A stretch of 52,263 bases of DNA, taken from NCBI GenBank assembly GCA_947501265.1, contig CANMVY010000006.1:64005-116267 (forward strand), written 5' to 3'. Within the stretch, counting starts at the first letter, position 1, and each line of letters begins with the position of its first letter. This document shows, one piece after another, positions 27,000 through 35,119 of this stretch. This stretch comes from Bacteroidota bacterium (lineage in GTDB: Bacteria; Bacteroidota; Bacteroidia; UBA7662; CANHCV01). The notes below the pieces were generated by a model. That model did no database searches. It was not told the origin of the DNA and saw only the letters and a list, made by a program, of their open reading frames with translations. A program made the position numbers and the translations under genes.

Positions 27000-29210
27000 A
27001 TGCCACCATTTGACGAAAATAAAGAAAAAAAAATCATCCTTTCGGCCTACTCCGATTTGTTGCGCAGTTGCCGTTCGAATACCACTATTGCCGAAAGAAA
27101 GCAAATTCGAAAAGCTTTTGAAATGGCCGCCGACGCTCATAAAGAGATGCGTCGGAAAAGTGGAGAACCCTACATCCTTCATCCCCTGGCTGTTGCTAAA
27201 ATTGTTTCCAAAGAACTAGGCCTCGGAACCACCTCTATCATCGCTGCATTACTGCACGATGTGGTTGAAGATACCGATATTTCTCTGAAAGATTTAGAAA
27301 TGGAATTCGGAAAAACGGTAGCGAAAATTGTAGATGGGCTGACCAAAATTTCTGAATTCTCAGAACAAACGGTGAGTAAACAGGCAGAAAATTTTAAAAA
27401 GATGCTGCTTACCATGGCCGACGACGTTCGGGTGGTGTTGATCAAAATTGCCGATCGACTTCACAACATGCGAACTCTTGGATCCATGGCCAAAGAGAAA
27501 CAGCTGAAAATCTGCTCCGAAACTTCATTCGTTTACGCTCCCCTCGCCCATCGTTTGGGATTATTCAATATCAAATCGGATTTAGAAGATTTATCTTTAA
27601 AATACACCCAGCCCGAAATATACAAGGACATTGAAATGAAACTGGCCGATTCAAAAAAGGCCCGTGATCGTTTCATTCGATACGTTACCGATCCCATCAA
27701 AAAACACCTCGATCAACTCGGTTTCCACTACCACATCAAGGCAAGGATGAAATCGGTGTATTCCATCCGACAAAAAATCATCAAACAAAACATTTCGTTT
27801 GATCAGGTTTACGACATTTTTGCGATTCGAATTATTCTGGATGCACCGTTAGAGACTGAGAAAGCAGATTGTTTGCGCGTATATTCGTTGATTACCGATT
27901 TGTATACGCCCAACCCCAAGCGCACACGCGATTGGATTACGGTTCCCAAGAGTAATGGTTACGAGTCCATTCATACCACGGTCATGACACCGAAAGGAAG
28001 ATGGGTGGAAGTCCAAATTCGAAGCAACCGAATGGATGAAGTGGCCGAAAAAGGCTTGGCCGCTCATTGGAAGTACAAAGATACGGGTACTGGAGCGGCC
28101 GATCGGGCTTTTGAAGATTGGTTGAACAAGGTTCGACAAGTTCTTGAAGATCCTTCACCCAATGCCCTGGAATTCATCGACGATTTTAAGACCAATTTAT
28201 TCGCTCACGACATTTTTGTTTTTACGCCAAAAGGAGATTTAATCACGATGCCTCAAGGGACCACTGCACTTGATTTCGCATTTGAAATTCACTCCCACAT
28301 AGGTATGAAATGCATAGGAGCGAAAATCAACCATAAATTGGTTCCATTGAGTCATGTATTACATACAGGTGATCAGGTAGAAATTCTCACTTCTAACATT
28401 CAGGAACCCAGTTACGATTGGTTGAATTTCGTTAAAACCCACCGAGCTAAATCCCACATCAAAAATTTCTTAAAAGAGAAAGCTCAAGAATTATCGACAC
28501 GTGGCCAAGAGAAATTAAACGCCATTCTTCGGCAACTGAACGTATCCATGGACGAGCATTTGTTGCTATTTCTTCAGAATCGTTTGGGTACCACCACTTC
28601 TTTGGAGTTTTATCAAAAACTTTCTGAAGGTCAAATTACTCAAGAAGACATCAAGAAATCCATCAAGCAAAGGGGGAAAAACAAGAAAGAAATTTCAACC
28701 AAGGCCACCGAAAATTTCGAAGCATTTATCAATTCCAACAAAGGCGTAAACGACGATTTGTTAGTTTTAGACGATACCATTTCCAAGTTGGAATACCGTT
28801 TGGCAAGTTGTTGTCACCCCATCCCTGGTGATAATATTTTCGGGTTCGTTGGCACCGATCATATTGAAGTACACCGTGTTAACTGCGACTATGCACCTTC
28901 ACTACTCGCTAAATTTGGCTACAAAGTGGTAAAATCCAAGTGGGGAAGCAGTCAGGAAATCTTGTTTTTGGTTGGAATTCGGGTCGAAGGAATCGATGAA
29001 ATTGGAATCATTCAAGGGATTACCCAAGTCGTTACCAGCGACTTCAAAATCAACATGCGATCCATGAAGATTTTCTCCCACGATGGCACCTTCGATGGCA
29101 CCATCTTCTTGTATGCGAAAGATACTTCCATCATCAACCAAATTATTCGAAAATTGATGCAAGTGAAAGGGGTTCATCACGCTGAAAGGGTGGATGCAGA
29201 AGAAATGTAA
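27000..29210 (+). CDS. rel: Bifunctional (p)ppGpp synthetase/hydrolase (RelA/SpoT family)
   Basis: A 736-residue stringent-response enzyme. The N-terminal HD hydrolase domain is intact (HPLAVAKI near residue 61, LLHDVVEDTD near 86, IKIADRLHNMRTL near 150). The synthetase domain has YDIFAIRIIL and DWITVPKSNGYESIHTTV, with a basic RTRD in the region where bifunctional enzymes carry RxKD and synthetase-only RelA carries ExDD. A TGS domain starts at IFVFTPKGDLITMPQG, followed by helical/zinc-finger-like parts (ASCCHPIPGDNIFGFVG) and a C-terminal ACT domain. Hydrolase and synthetase therefore both look functional. It stands alone on its strand, divergent from tRNA-Leu. Confidence 0.96.
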   Translation: MPPFDENKEKKIILSAYSDLLRSCRSNTTIAERKQIRKAFEMAADAHKEMRRKSGEPYILHPLAVAKIVSKELGLGTTSIIAALLHDVVEDTDISLKDLEMEFGKTVAKIVDGLTKISEFSEQTVSKQAENFKKMLLTMADDVRVVLIKIADRLHNMRTLGSMAKEKQLKICSETSFVYAPLAHRLGLFNIKSDLEDLSLKYTQPEIYKDIEMKLADSKKARDRFIRYVTDPIKKHLDQLGFHYHIKARMKSVYSIRQKIIKQNISFDQVYDIFAIRIILDAPLETEKADCLRVYSLITDLYTPNPKRTRDWITVPKSNGYESIHTTVMTPKGRWVEVQIRSNRMDEVAEKGLAAHWKYKDTGTGAADRAFEDWLNKVRQVLEDPSPNALEFIDDFKTNLFAHDIFVFTPKGDLITMPQGTTALDFAFEIHSHIGMKCIGAKINHKLVPLSHVLHTGDQVEILTSNIQEPSYDWLNFVKTHRAKSHIKNFLKEKAQELSTRGQEKLNAILRQLNVSMDEHLLLFLQNRLGTTTSLEFYQKLSEGQITQEDIKKSIKQRGKNKKEISTKATENFEAFINSNKGVNDDLLVLDDTISKLEYRLASCCHPIPGDNIFGFVGTDHIEVHRVNCDYAPSLLAKFGYKVVKSKWGSSQEILFLVGIRVEGIDEIGIIQGITQVVTSDFKINMRSMKIFSHDGTFDGTIFLYAKDTSIINQIIRKLMQVKGVHHAERVDAEEM

Positions 29211-29265
29211 TTTCATTTTTTCTTCAGTTTGATGAATTTCTTCCCCAAAAAGGTCGAAAAACTTT

Positions 29266-29273
29266 TATTTTTG
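29266..29273 (+). promoter_or_regulatory. Putative -7 element of the M43-type protease gene
   Basis: TATTTTTG matches TAnnTTTG, 4 bases before the ATG at 29278. No TTG element is seen 17-19 bases upstream. Confidence 0.4.
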
Positions 29274-29277
29274 AAGC

Positions 29278-30762
29278 ATGAGAAATCTAATTTTAGGCCT
29301 TTTGATGCTTTTTGCAACGTTGGCACAGGCACAAAACCTTGATAATCGTAATTGCGGTACGGTTCCAACAGCTTCGTATTGGGAGATGATCGACGCTATT
29401 GATACCAGTTTGCGATGGAATTACCCCAATCCTGAAAATCTCAAATATGTCCCGTTGAAAATATTTGCAGTAGCCAATAACGACGGTTCTGGGATCGTGA
29501 ACAACACCCGAATTTTAAACATGTTGTGTGAGTTGAACAACCGTTACGATTCTACCAACATTCGTTTCTACATGATTGAGCCTCCCCAGCCCATTTTCAA
29601 CTCGGTTTATTACAGTATTTCCGATCAAACGGTTGCCGATCAAATGATGTTGGGCTATAACCGAAACGACGTGTGTAATTTGTACATCTGCGATATTTCA
29701 GCATTAGGACTTTGCGGATATGCCTATTTCCCAGGAACAGGACCAGGGCCTAATTCCAGAGCTAAAGGCGGAATTGTATTGAGTACGGGCTGTGTTGAAG
29801 GAACCACATTAACCCACGAAATGGGACATTATTTAGCGCTTCCCCACCCTTTTGATGGGACTTCTGGTTTTCCGTCTTCACCGGGAAGTGAATTGGTTAC
29901 CCGCAATCCGAATGACACCACCAACGGACGTCGACGCGCTAATTGTGGTACGGCTGGTGATCGCTTTTGCGATACCGAAGCGGATTTTATCGGCAACCGC
30001 TGGGGATGTCCTTATAGAGGCTCACAGAGAGATTTCAACGGGGATGCGTACCGCCCTGATGGCACGTTGTACATGAGTTATTCCAGTGATGCTTGTCAGA
30101 ATCGTTTTTCGAATCAGCAAGTAAGTACCATGCGTTACACCTTGGATAATTTCAGGGCTAATTTCTCGGTATGGCCAGCTCCGATGAATCCGAAGAAGGG
30201 CCCCATGTCTAGTGTTGGAGTTTACCCACCGGCTGGCACCGTGAACATTCCGCGGAATTTCGCTCGTTTTCGGTGGACTTCCACGCCCAATGCGAGTCAG
30301 TATTTACTTCAGATCAGTTCTTCGACTGCGTTTACTAATCCTGTTTTTGAAACCGTGGTGAACGACAGCACGTATTTGTACACGGGTTGGAGGTTAACGG
30401 AAGGTCGCACCTATTTCTGGCGAATTCGTCCATTCAATCCGAACGATTATTGCGGGATTTTTTCGAGTTATTCTGATTTCGTTGCGAGCAGGGGTTACGG
30501 CATTGGGATCCAGGAGACGGCGGAAGATGCAGGATGGATGGTTTATCCGAATCCTTCTTCCGGTGGTTCGTTGACGGTAGCTTTTTCGGGTATGGGATCA
30601 AAATCGTTGCGAGTGATGAACGGCATGGGGGCGATTGTTCGCGAGATGGGGATTCGTGCTGGACAAACGGAAATAGTTTTAGATCATTTTTCTTCGGGAG
30701 TTTATTTCATTGAAGTAATTGAAAACGGAAAGGTTAGCCGGAAGAAATGGCTTAATTTGTAG
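29278..30762 (+). CDS. Secreted M43-type (pappalysin-like) metalloprotease with T9SS sorting domain
   Basis: A 494-residue exported protease. Signal peptide MRNLILGLLMLFATLAQAQ. The zinc site is HEMGHYLALPH (His180, Glu181, His184, His190), a metzincin pattern. The Met-turn region LYMSYSSDACQNRFSNQQV matches the M43 family form with its conserved Cys. A fibronectin-like domain follows (FRWTSTPNASQYLLQIS). The C-terminus is a T9SS type A sorting domain (MVYPNPSSGGSLTVAFSG to RKKWLNL). It should be cleaved and displayed at or released from the cell surface, probably for protein degradation. It is a single gene between rel and tRNA-Asp. Confidence 0.92.
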   Translation: MRNLILGLLMLFATLAQAQNLDNRNCGTVPTASYWEMIDAIDTSLRWNYPNPENLKYVPLKIFAVANNDGSGIVNNTRILNMLCELNNRYDSTNIRFYMIEPPQPIFNSVYYSISDQTVADQMMLGYNRNDVCNLYICDISALGLCGYAYFPGTGPGPNSRAKGGIVLSTGCVEGTTLTHEMGHYLALPHPFDGTSGFPSSPGSELVTRNPNDTTNGRRRANCGTAGDRFCDTEADFIGNRWGCPYRGSQRDFNGDAYRPDGTLYMSYSSDACQNRFSNQQVSTMRYTLDNFRANFSVWPAPMNPKKGPMSSVGVYPPAGTVNIPRNFARFRWTSTPNASQYLLQISSSTAFTNPVFETVVNDSTYLYTGWRLTEGRTYFWRIRPFNPNDYCGIFSSYSDFVASRGYGIGIQETAEDAGWMVYPNPSSGGSLTVAFSGMGSKSLRVMNGMGAIVREMGIRAGQTEIVLDHFSSGVYFIEVIENGKVSRKKWLNL

Positions 30763-30789
30763 GATAAACAAGAAAATTTTAAAAAAAAG

Positions 30790-30820
30790 TTTGCAGAAAC
30801 ACAATGTGATTGTATTTTTG
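30790..30820 (+). promoter_or_regulatory. Textbook Bacteroidota promoter of tRNA-Asp
   Basis: TTTG (30790-30793), a 19-base spacer and TATTTTTG (30813-30820) match both elements of the Bacteroidota primary sigma promoter. The tRNA begins 16 bases further on. Confidence 0.85.
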
Positions 30821-30836
30821 CACCACCCTAAACCAC

Positions 30837-30910
30837 GGTCCGGTAGTTCAGTTGGTTAGAATACATGCCTGTCACGCATGGGGTCGCGGGTTCGAGTCCC
30901 GTCCGGACCG
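30837..30910 (+). tRNA. tRNA-Asp (anticodon GTC)
   Basis: A 74-base tRNA. The acceptor stem GGTCCGG pairs with CCGGACC, with discriminator G. Anticodon loop CTGTCAC gives GTC, and the T-arm is GCGGGTTCGAGTCCCGT. CCA is not encoded. The sequence downstream turns abruptly into gene-poor accessory DNA, as at many tRNA integration sites. Confidence 0.96.
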
Positions 30911-30924
30911 CATTTTGCGGAGTT

Positions 30925-30951
30925 AAGCCATTGATTATCAATGGCTTTTCT
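30925..30951 (+). terminator. Intrinsic terminator after tRNA-Asp
   Basis: A 10-base perfect stem (AAGCCATTGA with TCAATGGCTT) with loop TTA, followed by TTCTTTT. It lies 14 bases beyond the tRNA and ends its transcript. Confidence 0.75.
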
Positions 30952-31067
30952 TTTGACCGTTGCTAAAACCGCTGCTAAATTTTTCACAAATCTTAGCAAA
31001 TTCGCCTCTCTTGACCCTTTAAAGGGCGATTTTTAGGATAATCGTTTTATCCCAATTTGGTTATTTT

Positions 31068-31253
31068 TTGTATTCCTTCCATATTCACGACGAGCTTGCC
31101 GATGGTACATCCATTTCCATTCAGGCCTTTCAGGTTCCCATCATCCATCACGCAATGATTCAGGAGGGCTGGGATTCATCCCAGAAATTGCAGGCCGTAT
31201 TCGAGCCAACGACATTGGCTTTGCGGGAACGGCTGCGAGATATTTTGAAATAA
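31068..31253 (+). pseudogene. Short coding-like remnant, hypothetical
   Basis: A 61-codon frame starting TTG (upstream stop at 31020, no ATG) and ending TAA. The protein YSFHIHDELADGTSISIQ... ends TLALRERLRDILK. Its codons are more balanced than in the surrounding AT-rich DNA, which suggests true coding origin. I recognise no family. It may be the 3' end of a truncated gene, left over from an insertion next to tRNA-Asp, or a genuine small gene. An inverted repeat of GCTAA motifs lies just upstream (30973-30998). Confidence 0.3.
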
Positions 31254-31680
31254 GGTTCTGAAAAGGTGTTTTGTAGACCTGTTTTGCACGAATGTTGTGA
31301 ACGAAAGTTGTGTATTCTTGGGAATACCACAGAATTCAAAAACATCTCAAATTCAACAAGTTACAACTCCGCATATCCACTTGTCATTAAAGCAATTCAT
31401 TGGGGGATTGATTTGCCTATGAGACAAGTTTATCCCCTATTCTGCTCCATTTAATAATCCTACATTGACAATTCAAGGTTCGAATGACATTAAGGTTATC
31501 TTGGAGTAATTTAGGGAATGAAATGTGTAATACTAAACCTCATAATAAGGCCTTGGAATAAGTATTCATTGGGGTAGAATAGTCAGTAAAATTACACATT
31601 GCACTACAATAAAAAATCGCAGGGAAAACAATGGATAGTAATGTACTACAGTACAAGGTTTGTAGTAAATCATAGTGAAC

Positions 31681-31882
31681 AAAAATGGCATTTAAATTAG
31701 ACCACATTTACTCATTCACTTTGCATTAAATGGTAGAAGGTTTGCTATGTATTATTAGTAACCGTTAAAAACGCGTTTTGGAGTATTTCAACTTACTATT
31801 TTGATGTATCGGAGGATAAGGTTTGCCTATGATTAAAATTGGTTTTTGAGACCTGATTTAATCACTTTATTCAAACGGCAAT
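31681..31882 (+). repeat. 200-bp direct repeat, copy 1
   Basis: Runs from AAAAATGGCATTTAAATT to TTCAAACGGCAAT and is aligned with 31928-32128 almost without gaps. The best kept blocks are TTTGCATTAAATGGTAGAAG, GCGTTTTGGAGTATTTC and ATTAAAATTGGTTTTT. The copies start 247 bp apart, with partly similar sequence before each, so the unit may be a longer tandem duplication that has drifted. Confidence 0.85.
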
Positions 31883-31927
31883 GTATAAGTGAAATATGTC
31901 AAGGGATAATGGTGAAACATCGTCTTC

Positions 31928-32128
31928 AAAAATGGTAATTAATTTGGACCTCTTTTACATATTCATTTTGCATTAAATGGTAGAAGGTTTGCTATGTAAT
32001 ATTCCTACTACTCAAAAATGCGTTTTGGAGTATTTCCGCTTAATTTTTTGATGTATTGGAAGATAAGGTTTGCATAGAATTAAAATTGGTTTTTTAGACC
32101 TGGTTTAAGTACTATATACAAACGGCAT
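31928..32128 (+). repeat. 200-bp direct repeat, copy 2
   Basis: Second copy of the element at 31681-31882, same orientation. Starts AAAAATGGTAATTAATTTGG and ends CAAACGGCAT. Shared blocks are interrupted mostly by point differences, so the duplication is old or under weak constraint. No long reading frame is conserved between the copies. Confidence 0.85.
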
Positions 32129-32248
32129 TTTTTTGAGTGTATTTAAGTGGTAAAAACTCAAATAACGATTACGAGAAATCACTAGATAAACGAGAGCAAA
32201 TTCATTATGCTTTAATTGCAATTATCACTTGCGAAAAAAGAAGACTAT

Positions 32249-32368
32249 TGCAGGGTGTGGCAAGTATTGGCTATGTGCTTAGTTTATTGATTTTATCCAT
32301 CGAGAAAACCTATTTTTCTTATGGCTTGATGTGCCTACGAATCCCTAATTCCCCAAGGGGAATTAAAT
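32249..32368 (+). repeat. Dispersed 120-bp repeat, copy 1
   Basis: Begins TTGCAGGGTGTGGCAAGTAT and ends GGGGAATTAAATG. It aligns with 33504-33625 over its whole length, with shared TTGGCTATGTGC, ATCGAGAAAA, GGCTTGAT and CCAAGGGGAAT blocks. The element has the look of a short family spread through the accessory region of this genome. Confidence 0.75.
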
Positions 32369-32446
32369 GTAAACCAATGAAGTTATTTATTATTGAATGG
32401 CACTCAAACAGTGGAGCTTACACAGAGGTTTTGGGATAGGTTTTCA

Positions 32447-32773
32447 ATCAGTGAAATTTTAGGTAAACGCTGGCATTTTTTAGGTGTGGTTGATTAGGGT
32501 TTGAAACTGTGAAATTGTAGGCAAACCCTGGAGGTTATTTGTCTTGGGATAACGGAAGTTAATGAGGGTTGTGGATAAGATTTTAATCACTGAAATTGTA
32601 AGTAAAAAATGGTTTTCATTGCCTATCAATGTGGTAATTAGAACAAGGTTTATTAATGACTTTTCATGAGCAAAATTGTGGGTAATTTTTGGCCAATGGA
32701 TTAAGTTTTTTGGCGGAAGTGAATTAGGTTTGATATGCGATTTTATACAATGAAATGCTTTGCAATTACTGGT
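32447..32773 (+). repeat. Series of degenerate 28-nt motifs at 57-85-bp spacing
   Basis: Related motifs of the form GTGAAATTGTAGGTAAACCC ending TGG occur at about 32447-32473, 32504-32531, 32585-32612 and 32665-32692, with a weaker fifth at 32748-32773. Later steps are close to 80 bp. It looks like a decayed tandem array. The units are too variable and the spacing too uneven for a CRISPR array. Confidence 0.5.
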
Positions 32774-32944
32774 GAAACACTTTGAAATTACCCGAATGAA
32801 ATCAAAACTTAAGTACATTATTTCTCCATTTGGAGCAAAGATGAATTCAAGTGTGAATGAAGAATTACGATTTCAAGGGAATTACTACGGTGAAGACCCA
32901 TTGCATTACTCAGGCAAACCTTTGCATAAATAAAAGATCAAACC

Positions 32945-33307
32945 ATGTCAAAAACCAGAAAAATTACACCTGAATCATTGCAAGTAATTATGGACTATTA
33001 TTTTCCAGATGCATACAGGGTAGAAATTGAAAAGAACTGGCACCAAAAGTTTATTGAAGATGTTTTTGGGAAAATGAGAAATGCTGATACCATTGAGTTA
33101 GCAGCTGGGCGATTTGCTCCTTTATTAAAGGAATATGAATATTTATGTGGTCCAATTCAAATTCAATTTAGCCTGATGCAGTTTGCATTTGTTCTTTTCC
33201 ATAAAAAACAATGGAAGAATCATCACGATGCCACACTCCGGGAAAGTTTAGAAATATTCAAAAAATACCTTGAATTTGATCCCTTATCATTTTTGGAAAT
33301 AGAATAG
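32945..33307 (+). CDS. Hypothetical 120-residue protein
   Basis: A cytoplasmic-looking protein without signal peptide or membrane segment, starting ATGTCAAAAACC. It begins MSKTRKITPESLQVIMDYYF and contains aromatic and charged helices (LMQFAFVLFHKKQWKNHHDA). I recognise no family. It is the first credible gene of the accessory stretch, on the same strand as the next small genes, and is preceded and followed by repeats, as gene cassettes or immunity-type genes often are. No promoter motif is clear. Confidence 0.6.
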   Translation: MSKTRKITPESLQVIMDYYFPDAYRVEIEKNWHQKFIEDVFGKMRNADTIELAAGRFAPLLKEYEYLCGPIQIQFSLMQFAFVLFHKKQWKNHHDATLRESLEIFKKYLEFDPLSFLEIE

Positions 33308-33970
33308 AATTAGGGCAATACAGGTAATTGGTTTTAGCAATTTATTCCTATACCTGGTCTGCTGAAGTTTGCAAGTTTTCCAATGCATATTTTACGTTGC
33401 TAGTAGCCTCGGTAATATCGGATACATTACCGAAAAAAATCTTTAAAGCCCTGCCCAAAGCGATCGATTATAGAAGAAATACGGCAAGATAAAAAAGCAG
33501 CCATTAGCAGGGCGTGGCGAGTGTTGGCTATGTGCCAAAAGAGTTTATTTTATCAATCGAGAAAAATGATTTCTTAAGGCTTGATTTACCTGCGTCTTTG
33601 CCAATATACGCCAAGGGGAATAAAATGGATTAAAAAATGATGCAACTACCTTCTTTGTACAGTTGTAAAATTTATAGCTTACCAAACTTTTGATAATTTG
33701 CAAATAATATGTAGATTTGAGAAATCTTGAAAAAAACACCAATTATCTCAATTTGGGCTGATTGTGAGAAGAAAAAAAGCGTTTTTTAAAGAGTTATGGG
33801 CAAGATGAATAAACATAGCGGTCAAACAAGAGAACCACCGAAAGACTGAATTGACTCATCTTAAGAGCATAAATATGCTGACAAAAAACAGTGGAGCCAA
33901 GAAAACCACTTAAAAAACAGCGAAGATTCTGAAAATCGATAAGAGTAGGAATAAAATAAATTAAATTAAA
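33308..33970. other. 663-base intergenic stretch with repeat copy and hairpin
   Basis: No supported gene. It contains a hairpin at 33410-33432 (CGGTAAT/ATTACCG) followed by an A-run, the second copy of the dispersed 120-bp repeat (33504-33625), and just before the next gene a leader (33930-33970) resembling the leader of the gene at 34652. Frames on either strand, such as 33545-33742 minus, run across the repeat and look spurious. Confidence 0.6.
33504..33625 (+). repeat. Dispersed 120-bp repeat, copy 2
   Basis: Begins TTAGCAGGGCGTGGCGAGTG and ends GGGGAATAAAATG, in the same orientation as copy 1 at 32249-32368, 1.25 kb away. The GC-richer GCAGGGCGTGGCGAGTGTTG core stands out in this AT-rich DNA. 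Confidence 0.75.
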
Positions 33971-34429
33971 ATGAAATTTTTATTTATTGTAGTAACAATG
34001 TTATTTACATTTTGTTTTGCAAAAGCACAAAGTCAAATCAATTATTATGAGCACTTACCTAATGGTTATCAATTGAAAGATGCTAATGGAGAATTAGGAC
34101 CAGCTTCAAGCTCTGATTTTGATAAAGATGGTATCAAGGACTTAGCTATAATTCTATTTGATGATAAAGACAATCTGCCGATTTTCTGCATTTATCTCAG
34201 TTCAAATTTTAATACTTTTAAATCTTATAAATATTGTGATTGGGTATTCATGATGAATAATTTAAATTATGAAAACGGCATACTTTCACTTTTTTCAGAT
34301 AATGGAAGTATGGGGCAATATGGCTCAATAGAAATGAAATATGATAGTGTTAAAAAGGACTTTAAAATCATTAAATATGAAGACCATGCAGGTAATAAGA
34401 CAATAACATTTAAAGTCGGACGATTATAA
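33971..34429 (+). CDS. Small exported protein with calcium-loop-like motif
   Basis: A 152-residue protein with signal peptide MKFLFIVVTMLFTFCFAKAQ. Near residue 52 it has DFDKDGIKDLAIILFDD, an FG-GAP/EF-loop-like calcium-binding pattern common in secreted Bacteroidota proteins. The rest is beta-rich (GQYGSIEMKYDS). Family and function are unknown. It is followed directly by an attC-like palindrome and preceded by a leader shared with the next gene, so it may be a mobile gene cassette (inference). Confidence 0.75.
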   Translation: MKFLFIVVTMLFTFCFAKAQSQINYYEHLPNGYQLKDANGELGPASSSDFDKDGIKDLAIILFDDKDNLPIFCIYLSSNFNTFKSYKYCDWVFMMNNLNYENGILSLFSDNGSMGQYGSIEMKYDSVKKDFKIIKYEDHAGNKTITFKVGRL

Positions 34430-34440
34430 AGCATAACAAG

Positions 34441-34573
34441 CCCATAACAGCTGGTTTAAAGAAATTAGGGTTTGAATGGTTAATTAATTATTCTACCACG
34501 TATCAACTTATGTACTAGGTAGAAAGTTTAGCGCTTCGAAATGCCCAACTTCTTATACCAGCAAAACGTTATA
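34441..34573 (+). other. Integron attC-like imperfect palindrome
   Basis: The two ends form nested stems: ATAAC (34444-34448) with GTTAT (34568-34572), GCTGGT (34450-34455) with ACCAGC (34557-34562), AAGAA (34459-34463) with TTCTT (34550-34554), and GGG with CCC further in. The spacers are unequal (1 base against 5), giving unpaired bases on one arm. Nested short stems with asymmetric gaps, ending in GTTATAG-like and CCATAAC-like sites, are the structural hallmark of attC recombination sites. The element sits between two co-oriented small genes. No integron integrase is in the window. Confidence 0.5.
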
Positions 34574-34651
34574 GGAAAGTTTAAACAACAATTAAAAAGA
34601 GAATGCCGAAAATCCATTAAAAAGTAGGCAAAAATTTAAAATTAAAATTAA

Positions 34652-35119
34652 ATGAAAAGGTTTTTTCTTATCTTGTTTTTATTTTTATTCCTCGGACAAG
34701 GAAATATTATCGCACAAAGTGTCAAAATAAATTTCATAAGGTATAAAACAGTAAATTTCAATAATTATAAAAATGCATGGGATCCCTGGCCTGTTGCATG
34801 GGATGAAAGTGGTGCTTCTGCAATTATTAAGAAAATCTACGGAGAGACCTATAAAGTATCTATTTACAATTACAAAGGAGATTTTGTTGTTTCTTCCACA
34901 TGTACTTTTGATTCCTATACAACTGCAAAAAAAAGAAAGGCACAACCAGATTTGCCCTATTTAAATTGTTATGTAGATTCAGATGGAGATCAAGTATGGA
35001 CAAATGTTGTTTCTTTGGAATCATTGTTGAACAATGTAAAAGGCTGGGGACAAGAAGAAGCTCAACTATACCTGTGGATTTTTAATTCCGAAACCCCCTT
35101 TGCCATTCTTTTAGAATAA
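34652..35119 (+). CDS. Small exported hypothetical protein
   Basis: A 155-residue protein with signal peptide MKRFFLILFLFLFLGQGNIIAQ. The mature part is Tyr/Trp-rich (NNYKNAWDPWPVAWDESG, YVDSDGDQVWTNVV), with an acidic DSDGD loop. No family recognised. It follows the attC-like site, has the same kind of AT-rich leader as the gene at 33971, and is oriented like its neighbours. A secreted effector, immunity or binding protein are all possible and none is supported by motifs. Confidence 0.7.
   Translation: MKRFFLILFLFLFLGQGNIIAQSVKINFIRYKTVNFNNYKNAWDPWPVAWDESGASAIIKKIYGETYKVSIYNYKGDFVVSSTCTFDSYTTAKKRKAQPDLPYLNCYVDSDGDQVWTNVVSLESLLNNVKGWGQEEAQLYLWIFNSETPFAILLE

Larger units (their letters stand above)
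31254..32944. other. Gene-poor 1.7-kb accessory stretch rich in decayed repeats
   Basis: No convincing gene on either strand. It holds two 200-bp direct repeats, one copy of a dispersed 120-bp repeat, and a series of degenerate 28-nt motifs, each listed separately. The reading frames present (32137-32439 plus, 32480-32818 minus, 31266-31454 plus) run through these repeats and lack family resemblance. The stretch is visibly more AT-rich than the core genes to the left. Confidence 0.6.

Noticed and set aside
32137-32439. 100-codon plus-strand frame
   Set aside because: It runs through the dispersed 120-bp repeat, has no known domain and begins in repeat-flanking DNA. Only its last part resembles the doubtful frame at 35436, so I treat it as repeat or remnant, not as a gene.
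32447-32773. Possible CRISPR array
   Set aside because: Units differ at many positions, spacing varies from about 57 to 85 bp, and no cas gene is present.
32480-32818. 112-codon minus-strand frame
   Set aside because: It covers the decayed 28-nt motif series on the opposite strand. The composition is that of translated AT-rich repeats and no family is recognised.
33410-33432. Terminator for the gene at 32945
   Set aside because: The hairpin CGGTAAT/ATTACCG is followed by A rather than T on the plus strand, and no minus-strand gene ends there.
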